Part shown: piece by piece, positions 44,223 to 53,716 of the stretch
Layout: every line of letters begins with the position of its first letter
Numbering within the stretch: position 1 is the stretch's first letter
Assembly: GCA_965247915.1 (NCBI GenBank)
Contig: OZ252048.1
Coordinates: forward strand, 3,286,001 to 3,350,000
DNA: 64,000 nucleotides
Direction: 5' to 3'
Origin: JAKZRT01 sp965247915
GTDB lineage: Bacteria > Pseudomonadota > Alphaproteobacteria > Rhodobacterales > Rhodobacteraceae
Program-made: the position numbers and the translations under genes
Notes under the pieces: model-generated
Databases searched by the model: none
What the model was told of the DNA's origin: nothing
Seen by the model: the letters and a program-made list of their open reading frames with translations, nothing else

Positions 44223-44289
44223 GTCGAATTGCGCGCGCGAGGCAACGCCGCTTGACCCGCGCGGCTGCTCTGATAATTCCCCTTCAGGC

Positions 44290-44366
44290 GGGCCCGTAGC
44301 TCAATTGGTTAGAGCAGAGCGCTCATAACGCTTTGGTTGGGGGTTCGAGTCCCTCCGGGCCTACCA
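44290..44366 (+). tRNA. tRNA with CAT anticodon (Met or lysidine-type Ile2)
   Basis: A 77-nt cloverleaf starting GGGCCCG, D-arm TAGCTCAATTGGTTAGAG, anticodon loop CTCATAA, T-arm GGGTTCGAGTCCC and encoded CCA. The sequence alone does not separate elongator Met from Ile2. The first base pair of the acceptor stem is G-T. A site-specific recombinase gene begins 219 bp further on. Confidence 0.9.
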
Positions 44367-44584
44367 AACAGCCCAGCGCTGTCAGCCACCTCTGCCCGCG
44401 CTGAGTAATACCGCGTGATTTCCGAGGGTTAGCGGGTTGGTTTTGGAATGTGGGCCATTGGTTTGGCGCTGAGACGCGGAGATTGGGGCTAACACACCCG
44501 AAGGGCCGCAAGCGTCTCTGTGAGTGTCCAAACTAATTCTTTGGTGCATCATTTAGAGGGTAGTTTGCGCGCAAGGGTCCGACC
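44367..44584. other. Spacer between tRNA and recombinase gene
   Basis: 218 bp without an open frame of note. Immediately after the tRNA the sequence is the presumed island edge. I could not find an exact repeat of the tRNA 3' end elsewhere in the window that would mark the second attachment site. Confidence 0.35.
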
Positions 44585-46258
44585 CTAACTAAAAAGAACG
44601 CGCTGATCTTCCCAAAGAAGCGGCAATTTATCCAGGCGCTTGAGTTTGGTCGCTGTCAGTTCATGTGGCTGACGCCCGTCAAGTATAGCGCTGACCAGAC
44701 TAGGTGCGAGGAACGCAAGTTGCAGAGAACGTGAGACCTCAGCAGTGTCTGTGCTATCCATTTCAGCGATCTGCGATAGGGTCATGTCGTTGTCGCCGGT
44801 GTATGACCGGAAGCGGCGGCGGGCATCAAGCACGGCTTGAATAAGATTTGGTTCCTGGTTTGCAGTGGCTCCCGCAGCACCCTTCAAGATCAGTTTTAGT
44901 TCCGCGCCACGGCGGGCCAATCGGATCGGCGAGCTGATTTCAACTGCTGGGATTTCCAGGTCAGCAAGGCCAAGCACTTTTCGGAACTGCTGGGAAAAGT
45001 CGACCTGCGCTGTGAGCAGATCTTCTTTCAGATCGATGCGTTGTACAATCTGTATCAAAACTGCTTTGCAAAGTTGCGGACCCTGACTTTGCAGGGCTTC
45101 GGTCAATTCATCGATGGTGTTCAGCAATTTCCATATCTTGCCCTGCTCATTGACTTTGGCCACCAATGATTGACGGGTGTCGGTTTGCTGCAGATGCGCA
45201 ACAATCGCTTTGGCAAGAACTGACTCGAGTTCCTCTGCCGGGATCCGCCAGCCTTGAGCGCCGGTCTCAACGCTGCTCTCGATCAGTTGTGGGCTGACGT
45301 AGTAGCGATAGCGCTGTCCGCTTTTGGTCGTGTGCACCGGGCGCATCCGGTTCCCCGCCGGATCAAAGAGTTTGCCAGCAAGGGGGCTCGGGTTGCGTGC
45401 TTTGCTGCGATCGTTGTGGCTTCGGCGATTGTCAGCGAGCATCGCCTGAACTTTGTCCCAGAGCTCTTGATCGACAATGGCCGTGTGTTGGCCGTCGTAA
45501 GTTTTGTCGCGATGGCGAATGCGTCCCACATAGATTGGGTTCGACAGCAAGTGATAAAGTTTGCCCCTGGAGAATGTACATCCGCCAGTCCTGTGTCCTT
45601 TCCGGCTAACGCGGATCGGTGTCAGTCGCCCTGCCGGTCTCAGCTCTGCCTGAAGACGACGAACCGACCTCAGCTCCAGATACCGTTGAAAGATGTGACG
45701 CACGAGATCGACCTCTTCGGGCACAGGAACCAACATCCTGTTGTCTGGTAGGTAACCAATTGGAGGTATGCCACCCATCCACATGCCCTTGGCTTTCGAT
45801 GCCGCGATCTTGTCCCGGATGCGTTCTGCGGTCACCTCACGTTCAAACTGTGCAAACGACAGCAACACATTGAGCGTAAGGCGCCCCATGCTGGTCGTTG
45901 TGTTGAACTGCTGAGTGACAGACACAAAAGAGACACCCGCAGCATCGAATATCGTTACCATGCGCGCAAAGTCGGCCAGCGCTCGTGTCAAGCGATCGAC
46001 TTTGTAGACGACAATAATATCGATGGTGCCTGCCTCGATGTCAGCGAGCAACCGCGCAAGCGCGGGTCGCTCCATGGAGCCGCCAGAGAAACCGCCATCG
46101 TCATAATGTTCCGGTAATTCACTCCAGCCTTCATGCTTCTGACTGGTTATGTAGGCCGAACACGCCTCGCGCTGCGCATCCAGAGAGTTGAAAGCCTGAT
46201 CGAGACCTTCTTCTGTCGATTTGCGGGTGTAGATTGCGCAGCGCATATTCTTTGTCAT
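44585..46258 (-). CDS. Large serine recombinase (resolvase/Pin type)
   Basis: 557 residues. The catalytic domain (1-150) opens AIYTRKSTEEGLDQAFNSLD with the nucleophile Ser and has VVYKVDRLTRALADFARM and FAQFEREVTAERIRDK. A Recombinase domain (ELRSVRRLQAELRPAGRLTP, LYHLLSNPIYVGRIRHRD) and a zinc-ribbon-like region without clear Cys follow. It catalyses site-specific integration or excision. DUF2924 and DUF3489 genes lie just upstream on the same strand with overlaps, a recurring trio in alphaproteobacteria. Confidence 0.92.
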   Translation of the reverse strand: MTKNMRCAIYTRKSTEEGLDQAFNSLDAQREACSAYITSQKHEGWSELPEHYDDGGFSGGSMERPALARLLADIEAGTIDIIVVYKVDRLTRALADFARMVTIFDAAGVSFVSVTQQFNTTTSMGRLTLNVLLSFAQFEREVTAERIRDKIAASKAKGMWMGGIPPIGYLPDNRMLVPVPEEVDLVRHIFQRYLELRSVRRLQAELRPAGRLTPIRVSRKGHRTGGCTFSRGKLYHLLSNPIYVGRIRHRDKTYDGQHTAIVDQELWDKVQAMLADNRRSHNDRSKARNPSPLAGKLFDPAGNRMRPVHTTKSGQRYRYYVSPQLIESSVETGAQGWRIPAEELESVLAKAIVAHLQQTDTRQSLVAKVNEQGKIWKLLNTIDELTEALQSQGPQLCKAVLIQIVQRIDLKEDLLTAQVDFSQQFRKVLGLADLEIPAVEISSPIRLARRGAELKLILKGAAGATANQEPNLIQAVLDARRRFRSYTGDNDMTLSQIAEMDSTDTAEVSRSLQLAFLAPSLVSAILDGRQPHELTATKLKRLDKLPLLWEDQRVLFS

Positions 46259-46773
46259 GAGCCAGTTCCTCGATCGTCACGAAGCCCAAAGAACTTTGGC
46301 CCGTTGCGACTTACCCCGGTGATAGCTTTGGCGACCGCTGACAAGGAGCCATGGATCTTGCCTCGCCAGAGATAGCCATTCTCCAATATGTGTACTTCGT
46401 GCCGCTCGCCCTTCCAGTCCCGCAGGATCCTCGTTCCGGGCATTGGACGCGCGGCGGAAATTGCTTTGGTTTTGACCATATCACCGGTTGAGATTCCGGC
46501 ACCGCTCGGCGATTGCAGAGCCGACACCCGCCTGGCCAGCTCTGTGCTAAGACCGCCAAACATCTCTGCCTGCCATTTCCACGCAATCCCCAGCATCAGG
46601 AACCGTTTTCGCGCACCCTTCGGCGCGCCGCTGCCCCAAGCCCTTTGCCAGGATTTCCGCAAGGCGACGATGTCGAGATCGGCTAGCACGACGATGCGCT
46701 TTTGAAGGGTGGAAATCTCAGTTGTTAAGTCAGCCTCCGATCCCCCTTCTTTCCGATCGAGATTATACAGCAT
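46255..46773 (-). CDS. DUF2924-domain protein
   Basis: 172 residues. The domain is recognised by RKRFLMLGIAWKWQAEMFGG, PGTRILRDWKGERHEVHIL and YLWRGKIHGSLSAVAKAITG. The middle and C-terminal part (ILRDWKGERHEV) suggests a small DNA- or nucleic-acid-binding fold, function unknown. It overlaps the recombinase by 4 bp and the DUF3489 gene by 11 bp, so all three are one unit. An accessory role in recombination is plausible. Confidence 0.85.
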   Translation of the reverse strand: MLYNLDRKEGGSEADLTTEISTLQKRIVVLADLDIVALRKSWQRAWGSGAPKGARKRFLMLGIAWKWQAEMFGGLSTELARRVSALQSPSGAGISTGDMVKTKAISAARPMPGTRILRDWKGERHEVHILENGYLWRGKIHGSLSAVAKAITGVSRNGPKFFGLRDDRGTGS

Positions 46774-47077
46774 TGGATGTGTTATCCGTTATTGGATTGG
46801 CGACAATACGATATCTCCTCGGCTTATTGCGGGTGGACTTCTCCCATTGGACGTCAAATCCTGCCTGGCGCAGTCGCGACACCGCGGCCCGTGTTGTGTG
46901 AGGCTGCCAGCCAAGTTTCTGGCAGATCGCCTCGGCCAATGCACCGTTCTTGGCGCTGAGCATCTGGATTAGCTGATCCCGCTTGGTTTGTGGTGGTTGT
47001 GTCTCGCGCCTGCGTCGCGGTTTGATTGGCGCTCGGACAGGTTTGTCTTTGAGTTCGATTGGGGCATGTTTTGCCAT
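46763..47077 (-). CDS. DUF3489-domain protein
   Basis: 104 residues from the ATG at 47077, which has GGAGATT upstream; an in-frame ATG at 47089 lies over the ribosome site. A basic N-terminus (RAPIKPRRRRET) precedes a winged-helix-like domain (RDQLIQMLSAKNGALAEAIC, WQPHTTRAAVSRLRQAGFDV) with a final basic segment KSTRNKPRRYRI. Likely a DNA-binding protein and possible regulator of the recombinase cassette. Confidence 0.85.
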   Translation of the reverse strand: MAKHAPIELKDKPVRAPIKPRRRRETQPPQTKRDQLIQMLSAKNGALAEAICQKLGWQPHTTRAAVSRLRQAGFDVQWEKSTRNKPRRYRIVANPITDNTSNAV

Positions 47078-47306
47078 ACTAATCTCCATTGCATGTTCGC
47101 ACCGACAAAAGCGCCGGTGGTACTGGGCAAGGCCCGGAAATTCGGGCCGAAGGCGGGGGAAAGTGCGTCGTTTCGTGATACAGTACCGCTCAGGTTATGC
47201 ATGAAGTCCAGTGGAAGCTGACGGCTCCCACCAACACAGGAAAAACAGTGAGAATTTGTTGAAAATTGAGACTTGGCCGCGATTGCACCAATGGCCAGGA
47301 AGGGCG

Positions 47307-47524
47307 TATTCTGTTGAAAAACTCCGAAATCTGAGGGCCGCGATTTTCCGGCAAAACCGTATGGGCTGCGAAAGTCAGACGGGATTGTGGGCCAGACGAG
47401 ACGTGGTCGCCCAGCAGCGCCGGAGGTTGAATTTGGCGGACCCCCTCGCCAAAACCAACTGATCCGCATCTATGGCAAAAAAGCTCATCGATCAGGTCCA
47501 AAATTGGAGTTTTTCAACAGAATA
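47307..47524. mobile_element. MITE-like unit with 19-bp perfect inverted repeats
   Basis: TATTCTGTTGAAAAACTCC at 47307-47325 is repeated in inverse at 47506-47524, enclosing 180 bp without a plausible gene. Flanks are GGCG on both sides, or TA if the first two bases of each repeat are counted as target. It is too short to encode a transposase, so it would depend on one elsewhere. The remaining bases between 47078 and 47611 hold nothing I can name. Confidence 0.65.
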
Positions 47525-47611
47525 GGCGGAAAGCTGACTTTCTCCGCAGTCGCTTCATCGCAGGGTCCCCTCCGATGAAGCAGACATTCAGGACCTAACA
47601 CCACACTGGCG

Positions 47612-49040
47612 TCATTGTGCCCCAATTGTGAATCGGAACACTTCTGTCGCTGTCCAGGCTGCGAGATCGCCGTCTTCCTCGGCACGCTTATACGCCATTT
47701 TCGACATCCAATCTCGTGAAGTTTCGTTTGGATGATCACGTGCCAGTTCCTTCAGAGCAACATATGCGTCTTCGCCAGGAACCTCGGCGAGAAGACTAAA
47801 AATGGCGTTCCTACCATCCTGGGCCTCATCACGGAGGCCAGGCGAGTAAACCCCCGTATTCGCTCGCTCGATGTCCTCAGAAGCGCGAATGTAGCGATGC
47901 ATCAGGACATAAAGCTGCTTGAGGACAGGAGCCGACCGATAACTACGAACGGCAGGTCCTCTCCCGGCACCGTGGCGTTCACCCATTAGTGCCGTGACAA
48001 AAAGCTGCGCTGAATTTGACGCTTCCGCATCGCTCTGGCACTCCAGCCAAGTCTCCAGGGCAGGTATGCCTACTTCGGCATCCGTATCGACCCAAAGCGC
48101 ATAAAGGCTCGCAGTATTTTCGGAATCTATACCGCGTTCAATCCGCGCCCGCGCAAGGTCAGCCAAGCGATCACCGGACGCAGCGCCGCTGCGCAATATG
48201 TGAAGCGAATTGCGCAGCGTGTCGGAATGTATAGGTCCAGAACCTTCTAGTTCACCTAGGACTTGCTCGACTATTGAGCCGTGAAGCCAGGGTGAATGGT
48301 AGACGATGTCGTGCAAGACATGATGCGGCGCTATCTCTGGGCTCGAATTCTCAAATTCCCACCGAATTTCTGGTACCAGAGCATCTACTACAGGCTCGGC
48401 CCGCGCCTTCCAAGCGGCCTCCAGCCAAGTCGGAAAACCGTTCAGTTCCCAAGTTGCATAGCGCAACATGTGATTGAATTCCGCTTCTGTCAGATTTGCG
48501 AAGAAACCTTCGGCTTCCCGTGCTTCGATCTCGAGCCCAACAAGCCCGAAAATGACAGCGTAAGGGATGCCGTCCGAATCCAAACCCTCAGACTTCAGTG
48601 TAGGTTTGTAGATCCGCCAATGCGCAATCGCCGCATCTCGATATGCCTGAGCGACATCCTCACCAAATTCGGTGATCAGTGTTTCCCAGTTGGCACCGCC
48701 ATGTCGATCCGTTCTCGAACCGTCCTTTTCGATCTCTGACATCAACCAAAGATGATCATAGGTGATCTCGCCAAGTTCAACGCCAACTGGCCTTCGGATC
48801 CGGTCCGGGTTTGATCGCAATTCTCCTATCCAGCGCGTCCTGTCTTCGGCCTGCTTCCTGCGTTTACGCTCCAGATTTCGCTGGCGATTTCTTTCTCTTC
48901 TTTCGAGAGCTTCGGCCTCCTGCGATTTTGTAGCGTCGAGGAGCTCCTCCAAACGTGCCGATAGAGAGGGTTCACTACTGACAGCCGTCCGAAGGGCGTC
49001 GAGCGACGAGGAAAGCAGGTCATTCGACCTGGAGATGCGA
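47612..49040 (-). pseudogene. 3' part of a large unrecognised protein, truncated by an IS630 fragment
   Basis: 446 residues can be read from a TTG at 48952, but the frame stays open upstream without a normal start to the IS630 junction near 49040 (LVAVSLAYRISRSNDLLSSS), so it is the tail of a longer protein. It begins with a highly charged helix (LERRERNRQRNLERKRRKQ) and continues with helical, Trp-rich repeats (FNHMLRYATWELNGFPTWLE, SLYALWVDTDAEVGIPALET) like HEAT-type solenoids. I know of similar tails in large STAND-type ATPases of defence islands, but this is a weak memory-based match. G+C is lower than in the core genes. Confidence 0.5.
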
Positions 49041-49685
49041 TAGGCAAGAGAAACAGCAACCAGTCACCTCTATGGCGAGGCGCCCGATCAAGAGCGGCCG
49101 GTGATCTGCTTCGACGAGAGCCCAACCCAGCTCATCGGCGAGGTGCGTCAGCCGATCCCGGCGGCGCCGGGACAGCTTCAGCGCACCGACTTCGAGTATC
49201 CACGCAACTGTACGGTCAACCTCTTCATCTTCCTCGACGCGCACCGGCCCTGGCGTAAGGTCAAGGTCACCGACCGGCGCACCGCGGAGGACTTCGCCCT
49301 GTGCATGCGCGAGCTTGCCGATGTTCGCTTCCCCGAAGCCGAGCGCATCCGGGTCATGCTCGACAATCTGTCGACCCACTCGCCCGGCGCCCTCCACGCA
49401 ACCTTGCCGCCTGCAGAGGCGCGACGGGTGCAGCGCCGGCTGGAGTTCCACTACACGCCTAAGCACGCCAGCTGGCTCAACATGGTCGAGACCGAGATCG
49501 GTGTCTTGCGCGGCCAATGCCTCGACCGCCGCATCGACAACCGCGAGCGGCTCATCGCCGAGATCGCAGCCTGGGAACACCGACGCAACCAAAGCGGCGC
49601 TCGCATCAACTCAATATTCTCAACCGAAAAAGCCCGAACCAAAATGGCCCGCGCCTATCCCAAAACAACATTCAAAGAGTCATAA
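49041..49685 (+). mobile_element. IS630-family transposase fragment (catalytic domain only)
   Basis: The open frame carries ICFDESPTQLIGEVRQP, MLDNLSTHSPGALH and YTPKHASWLNMVETEIGVLR, the three acidic residues of IS630 transposases. The N-terminal helix-turn-helix half is absent and the 5' edge cuts the neighbouring gene. The IS end after 49685 is not clear. Confidence 0.88.
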
Positions 49686-49701
49686 TCACTGTGCAAAGGA
49701 A

Positions 49702-50628
49702 CTAGTCGATGACACCAGTGAGCGCCGCACGAGGATTGGTGACCATCATGATTTCAATCTGTTCCTCGCTGATGCCCGCTTTGAGCATTCGCGGCACGAA
49801 TCCGTTCAACACGTAGTCGTAGCCCTGCCCGCCGAAGGCTCGCAAATGAGACTTTAAACATACATCATGCGAAAGGAGGATCTGGCGGAGATATCCTTTG
49901 TCGATTAGGTTTTTGATCCACTCTAGGCGACGCTGAATTTCCCACTCGATGAAACCCCGACCGATTGAATCGAATTCAACGTAGGCGCCACGGCGGGCGA
50001 CCGCCTCGTGGTAATCCACGTGGGGATAGAAGTCGCAGTGACCGATCACGATCCGGCGCGGATCGACCCCCTCCTCTTCGAGAATATCCATTTGATCTAG
50101 ACCGACCGGTGACCGCACGGCGTGCGTGGTTATGGTCAGTCCAGTGCGCTTATGCGCCCGCGCAGCGGCACGGAACACGCGCTCTTCGGCCGGTGAGACG
50201 TGGTATAGATCGGCTCCAATTTCACCAATGATCCCGGCACGGATTCCCGTGCCATCGACGCCCACCTCGATATCGCGCACCATCTCGTCGGCAATCTGAT
50301 TGGTCGTGCGCAGGTAGACGCTCTCATCGTAAAACGGCTCCCGGTACCAACCGCAGCCCATGATGATATTGAGATCGGCCTGTTGAGCGATCGTGACAAG
50401 TCCCTCTGGGTTCTGCCCGAGGATACGGTTGGTCACATCGACAACCGTTGAACCGCCCGCGGCTTTGAAGAAGTTAATTTCCTGAACCGCCAGGGGAATC
50501 TCGTTGAGCACGCCGTCGGGGAGTCGCGTCACCCGGCAGAGGTCGATAATAAGATGCTCGTGCATCAGTGTTGAGCCGAGCCGGTCCGCTTCCACCGGAC
50601 CAAGCACCGACATTACCGTATTCGACAT
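49702..50628 (-). CDS. Phosphotriesterase-family metal hydrolase
   Basis: 308 residues from the ATG at 50628 after GGAGAAGTGACA; upstream in-frame codons are not used. Metal ligands are HEH in LMHEHLIIDLCR, Glu in IIGEIGAD, His in TITTHAVRS and IVIGHCDFYPH, and Asp in LLSHDVCLKSH. The family includes phosphotriesterases and lactonases. The usual carboxylated Lys position is Glu here, as in PTE-like lactonase subgroups. It heads a cluster with peptide-transport permeases, so the substrate may be an amide or lactone taken up by it. Confidence 0.88.
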   Translation of the reverse strand: MSNTVMSVLGPVEADRLGSTLMHEHLIIDLCRVTRLPDGVLNEIPLAVQEINFFKAAGGSTVVDVTNRILGQNPEGLVTIAQQADLNIIMGCGWYREPFYDESVYLRTTNQIADEMVRDIEVGVDGTGIRAGIIGEIGADLYHVSPAEERVFRAAARAHKRTGLTITTHAVRSPVGLDQMDILEEEGVDPRRIVIGHCDFYPHVDYHEAVARRGAYVEFDSIGRGFIEWEIQRRLEWIKNLIDKGYLRQILLSHDVCLKSHLRAFGGQGYDYVLNGFVPRMLKAGISEEQIEIMMVTNPRAALTGVID

Positions 50629-50728
50629 TGTCACTTCTCCCCCGTAGGTTGATGCCAGCGCTTGCCGGATTGAAGGAATCCTTCCAAGTGCCAACCGCTC
50701 GCGAAAAACGGACTTCGCTCGTCCCTCG

Positions 50729-51598
50729 CTACATTTGACGTAACCGCGGGTCGAGCGCATCGCGCAGCCCGTCGCCGAGTAGATTGAGCGACCAAACAAT
50801 CAAGAAGATCGTCAACCCCGGAAATGTGATGTACGAGACAGAGTGTGAAATGAAACCATATCCCGAACGGAGCAGTGAACCCAACGAAGACCAGGGTGGC
50901 TGCACTCCAAGACCTATATAGCTCAGGGCTGCTTCGATCAAGATGGCCTGTGCCATAGTGAGGGAGGCCAGGACGATCAGCGGTGGTAGACAATTCGGCA
51001 GGATCGTGCGAAGCGCGATACGCATGTCGGTAGCGCCCGTTGCGCGAGCCGCCAATACATAATCGAGGCCTCCCTCAACGAGAACGACGGCTCGCGTCAA
51101 CCGCGCGACGCCGGGCACTCCCATGACTCCAATGGCCAGGGTGGCATTGACCGTGCTGGGTCCGAACGTTGCGACCAGTGTCAGCGCGAGCAACAATCCG
51201 GGGATGGCCAACAGGACATCCATCGACCGCATGATCAGATCGCCGGTGAGACGGCCCCTGTAACCGGCGATCAGCCCCAGTGGCACTCCGATAAGGAACG
51301 TGATCGCCACGGCGCTGAGTCCCACAACGATGGTGACTCGCGTCCCGAAAAGAATCCGGCTGAATAGATCACGGCCAAGCTCGTCGGATCCAAGCCAGTA
51401 GTTCGCGCTTGGTCCGGCAAACCGGGCATTCGTATTTATCGCCAGTGGGTCGTGGGGCGCAATCACCGGAGCGAGGAGTGCTGCCAACGCGATCAGTGTC
51501 AGAACCAACGCCGCGATGGCGGCTGGTCGCCGACGACGCAGCGTTTGTGCAAGGCTCTTGAAACCCGTAGGGCTGGTACGAGGTTTATCTCTCAGCAT
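50729..51598 (-). CDS. Dipeptide/oligopeptide ABC permease, DppC type
   Basis: 289 residues from the ATG at 51598 (MLRDKPRTSPTGF); an earlier frame extension is not family-like. The N-terminal cytosolic stretch, SANYWLGSDELGRDLFSRIL, ALRTILPNCLPPLIVLASLT and SYIGLGVQPPWSSLGSLLRS are hallmarks. About six membrane segments. It partners with the DppB-type gene, now 1.1 kb upstream because of IS30 insertions. Confidence 0.93.
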   Translation of the reverse strand: MLRDKPRTSPTGFKSLAQTLRRRRPAAIAALVLTLIALAALLAPVIAPHDPLAINTNARFAGPSANYWLGSDELGRDLFSRILFGTRVTIVVGLSAVAITFLIGVPLGLIAGYRGRLTGDLIMRSMDVLLAIPGLLLALTLVATFGPSTVNATLAIGVMGVPGVARLTRAVVLVEGGLDYVLAARATGATDMRIALRTILPNCLPPLIVLASLTMAQAILIEAALSYIGLGVQPPWSSLGSLLRSGYGFISHSVSYITFPGLTIFLIVWSLNLLGDGLRDALDPRLRQM

Positions 51599-51633
51599 GG
51601 GTTCCCTGGATTCCGGAGCGAAGTGCAACGGGC

Positions 51634-52490
51634 TTAAGCAAATCTGATTTGGATGAGGTTGGCAAGCATTGTCTGGAACGGGGTTTTGTAGCCGCGGCAT
51701 TTGCGTGGCGTCAGGTTGGCGGAGAAGACGGCGTCCTGCAAGTCCTTGTCATCGAGGGCATCGATGTCCAGACGCCGGGGTAGCCAGCGGCGCAATCGGC
51801 CGTTGGCGTTCTCGATACCACCCTTTTGCTAGGACGCATCGACGTCACAGAACCAGGTCGTCATGTTGAACATGGATCTGAGCAGGCCATGCTGGGCGAA
51901 GGTGGTATCGTAGTCGAAGGTTACCGACTTGCGCACTGCCGGATCGAGCCGCCGGAACACGCTCACCATCCGGAGACAGTCTCGGCGGCGGTTTTGCCGG
52001 TCAGTCGAGAAGCCAGTGTGACCCGTGATTTGCGTTCATGCAGCACCGGCACCGGGCGGGTGCGCTTGCAGATGATCAGATCGGCTTCCCAATGGCCGGT
52101 TTCCTCTCTGTTTGCCGCCGCATCGGGCCGATCGTGAATGGAGGCTCTGTTGTTGATGGTGACGCGGGATTGTCGCGCCCGCATGTGCCGGCGTGTTTTG
52201 CGCCGGCGGGTCAGATAACGCCACAGCTCCTCCGCCTTCTGCCTGGCGCGGTAGAGGAAGGCGTAGATCGTCTCGGTGCACACATCACGCAGGCCTGGCT
52301 CGTTTGCCGCCTTCAGCCATCCGGCGATCTGTTCCGGCGGCCAGCCTTCAGCCAGACGATCGCGGACAAAGCGACCGAGCCCCTCGTCCTGCTCGATGGC
52401 CGCGTGACGCTGCCTGCGCAACACTCCCTGTGGTCCGGATAACCAACCCGACATCATATCGGGTCGGGGGTGCTGCACTTCACGCTGGAA
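51634..52490 (-). mobile_element. IS30-family transposase, disrupted
   Basis: Read on the minus strand, GWPPEQIAGWLKAANEP, ETIYAFLYRARQKAEELWRY and HWEADLIICKR (first catalytic Asp) stop at TGA near 51963. A different frame continues LLRSMFNMTTWFCDVDAS, a TAG near 51830, KGGIENANGRLRRWLPR and the final YKTPFQTMLANLIQIRFA to 51634. At least one frameshift and one nonsense codon make it inactive. It lies between dppB- and dppC-type genes. Confidence 0.88.
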
Positions 52491-52710
52491 CTCAGCAGAC
52501 GCGGTCCCTGATCGTGTCACGCGAGGGCCGTGCCCGGCGTGGTCTTCGGCGTTTGTGGCGCCGGGTGAGATAACGCCAAAGCACCTCGCTCTTCTGGCGG
52601 GCACGATAGATGAAGGCATAGACGGTCTCGCAGCCCAACGGCCCGCAGGTGGCGCTCGTTGCCGGCTTTGAGCCATCCGGATGTCTGTTCTGGCATCAGA
52701 ACTCAGGCTC
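52491..52710 (-). mobile_element. Second, diverged IS30-family remnant
   Basis: This stretch is a second partial copy of the same region as the neighbouring IS30 (the segment around WLKA and ETVYAF), related but clearly different at the DNA level, with broken frames. It shows that two IS30 relatives met at this site, by separate insertion or by recombination. Confidence 0.7.
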
Positions 52711-52759
52711 CGGTGATAGTTCGATTGCCCGCCTGAGGGGCCATAAACCGCTCCCATGG

Positions 52760-53710
52760 TTAGGAATATCGAATTCTCGGATCGAGCGCACCATAGAGGA
52801 TGTCGACCAAGAGATTGATCAAAATAAATCCCGTGGCAAACAACATCACGGTGGCTTGGACCACTCCATAGTCTCGCAGGCGAATGGCATCGATCACAAG
52901 TTGACCCAATCCCGGATAACCGAAGACCCATTCGATCACGACGCTGCCGCCGAGGAGATAGCCCATTTGCAGCCCGACGACCGTCAGTGTAGGAATCATG
53001 GCGTTCTTCAAGATGTGACCAAAAACCACATTTCGTTCTGAGAGGCCCTTTGCATGTGCGGTCTTCACATAGTCCTGACGTTTTACTTCCAGAATGCTGG
53101 AGCGTAGGAACCGCATGGTCGGCGCTATCAATACCAGTCCAAGTGTCGCGCAGGGTAGGGCAATATGTTTGAGATTGGAGATGGGATCGTCGAAGAATGG
53201 GATGTATCCGACCGCCGGCAGCCAGCGCAGCTGGACTGAAAAGACCAAGATGAGCATGATGCCGAGCCAGAAACTCGGTACCGACATGCCGATCGTGCCA
53301 ATTGCCGTCACAATATAATCGACGATCGTGTTTTGGCGGATCGCGGCGGCGATCCCAAGTGGAATCGCGATAAGCAATGCAAAGATCATCGCGAAGACTG
53401 TTAATTGCAGGGTTGCCGGTAACCGAAGCGCGATCAGAGACGACACTTCCACCTGGTCGTAGTAAGAGACGCCAAAGTCGCCGCGAAGCGCATTGCCGGC
53501 CCAAATTACATACTGCAAATAAATTGGTTTATCGAGACCTGCTTCCGCCCTAAGTTTCGCGATGTCTTCTCCTGTAAGTCCAATTTGGATACCTTGTTTG
53601 GCCAGAAACGGATCTCCCGGAAGGAGATGAAGGGAGGCAAATACAACCATCGAAACCAAGAAGATTACGACAATGCTTTGGAGCAGTCTGCGGATAACGT
53701 AGGTTTGCAT
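52760..53710 (-). CDS. Dipeptide/oligopeptide ABC permease, DppB type
   Basis: 316 residues, beginning MQTYVIRRLLQSIVVIFLVS with the typical first helix; LPGDPFLAKQG, RLPATLQLTVFAMIFALLIA, FLRSSILEVKRQDYVKTAHA and AKGLSERNVVFGHILKNAMI are family motifs. It forms the channel with the DppC-type protein. Transcription runs toward dppC but must cross the two IS30 remnants. Confidence 0.94.
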   Translation of the reverse strand: MQTYVIRRLLQSIVVIFLVSMVVFASLHLLPGDPFLAKQGIQIGLTGEDIAKLRAEAGLDKPIYLQYVIWAGNALRGDFGVSYYDQVEVSSLIALRLPATLQLTVFAMIFALLIAIPLGIAAAIRQNTIVDYIVTAIGTIGMSVPSFWLGIMLILVFSVQLRWLPAVGYIPFFDDPISNLKHIALPCATLGLVLIAPTMRFLRSSILEVKRQDYVKTAHAKGLSERNVVFGHILKNAMIPTLTVVGLQMGYLLGGSVVIEWVFGYPGLGQLVIDAIRLRDYGVVQATVMLFATGFILINLLVDILYGALDPRIRYS

Positions 53711-53716
53711 GTGCTA

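Noticed and set aside
44367..44584. A second attachment site for the serine recombinase
   Set aside because: I found no convincing repeat of the tRNA end or other core sequence elsewhere in the window.
51963..53504. A single 513-codon frame that looks like a fusion protein
   Set aside because: Only its last part is an IS30 transposase; the first part is another frame of the DppB-type gene, joined because no stop happens to intervene.
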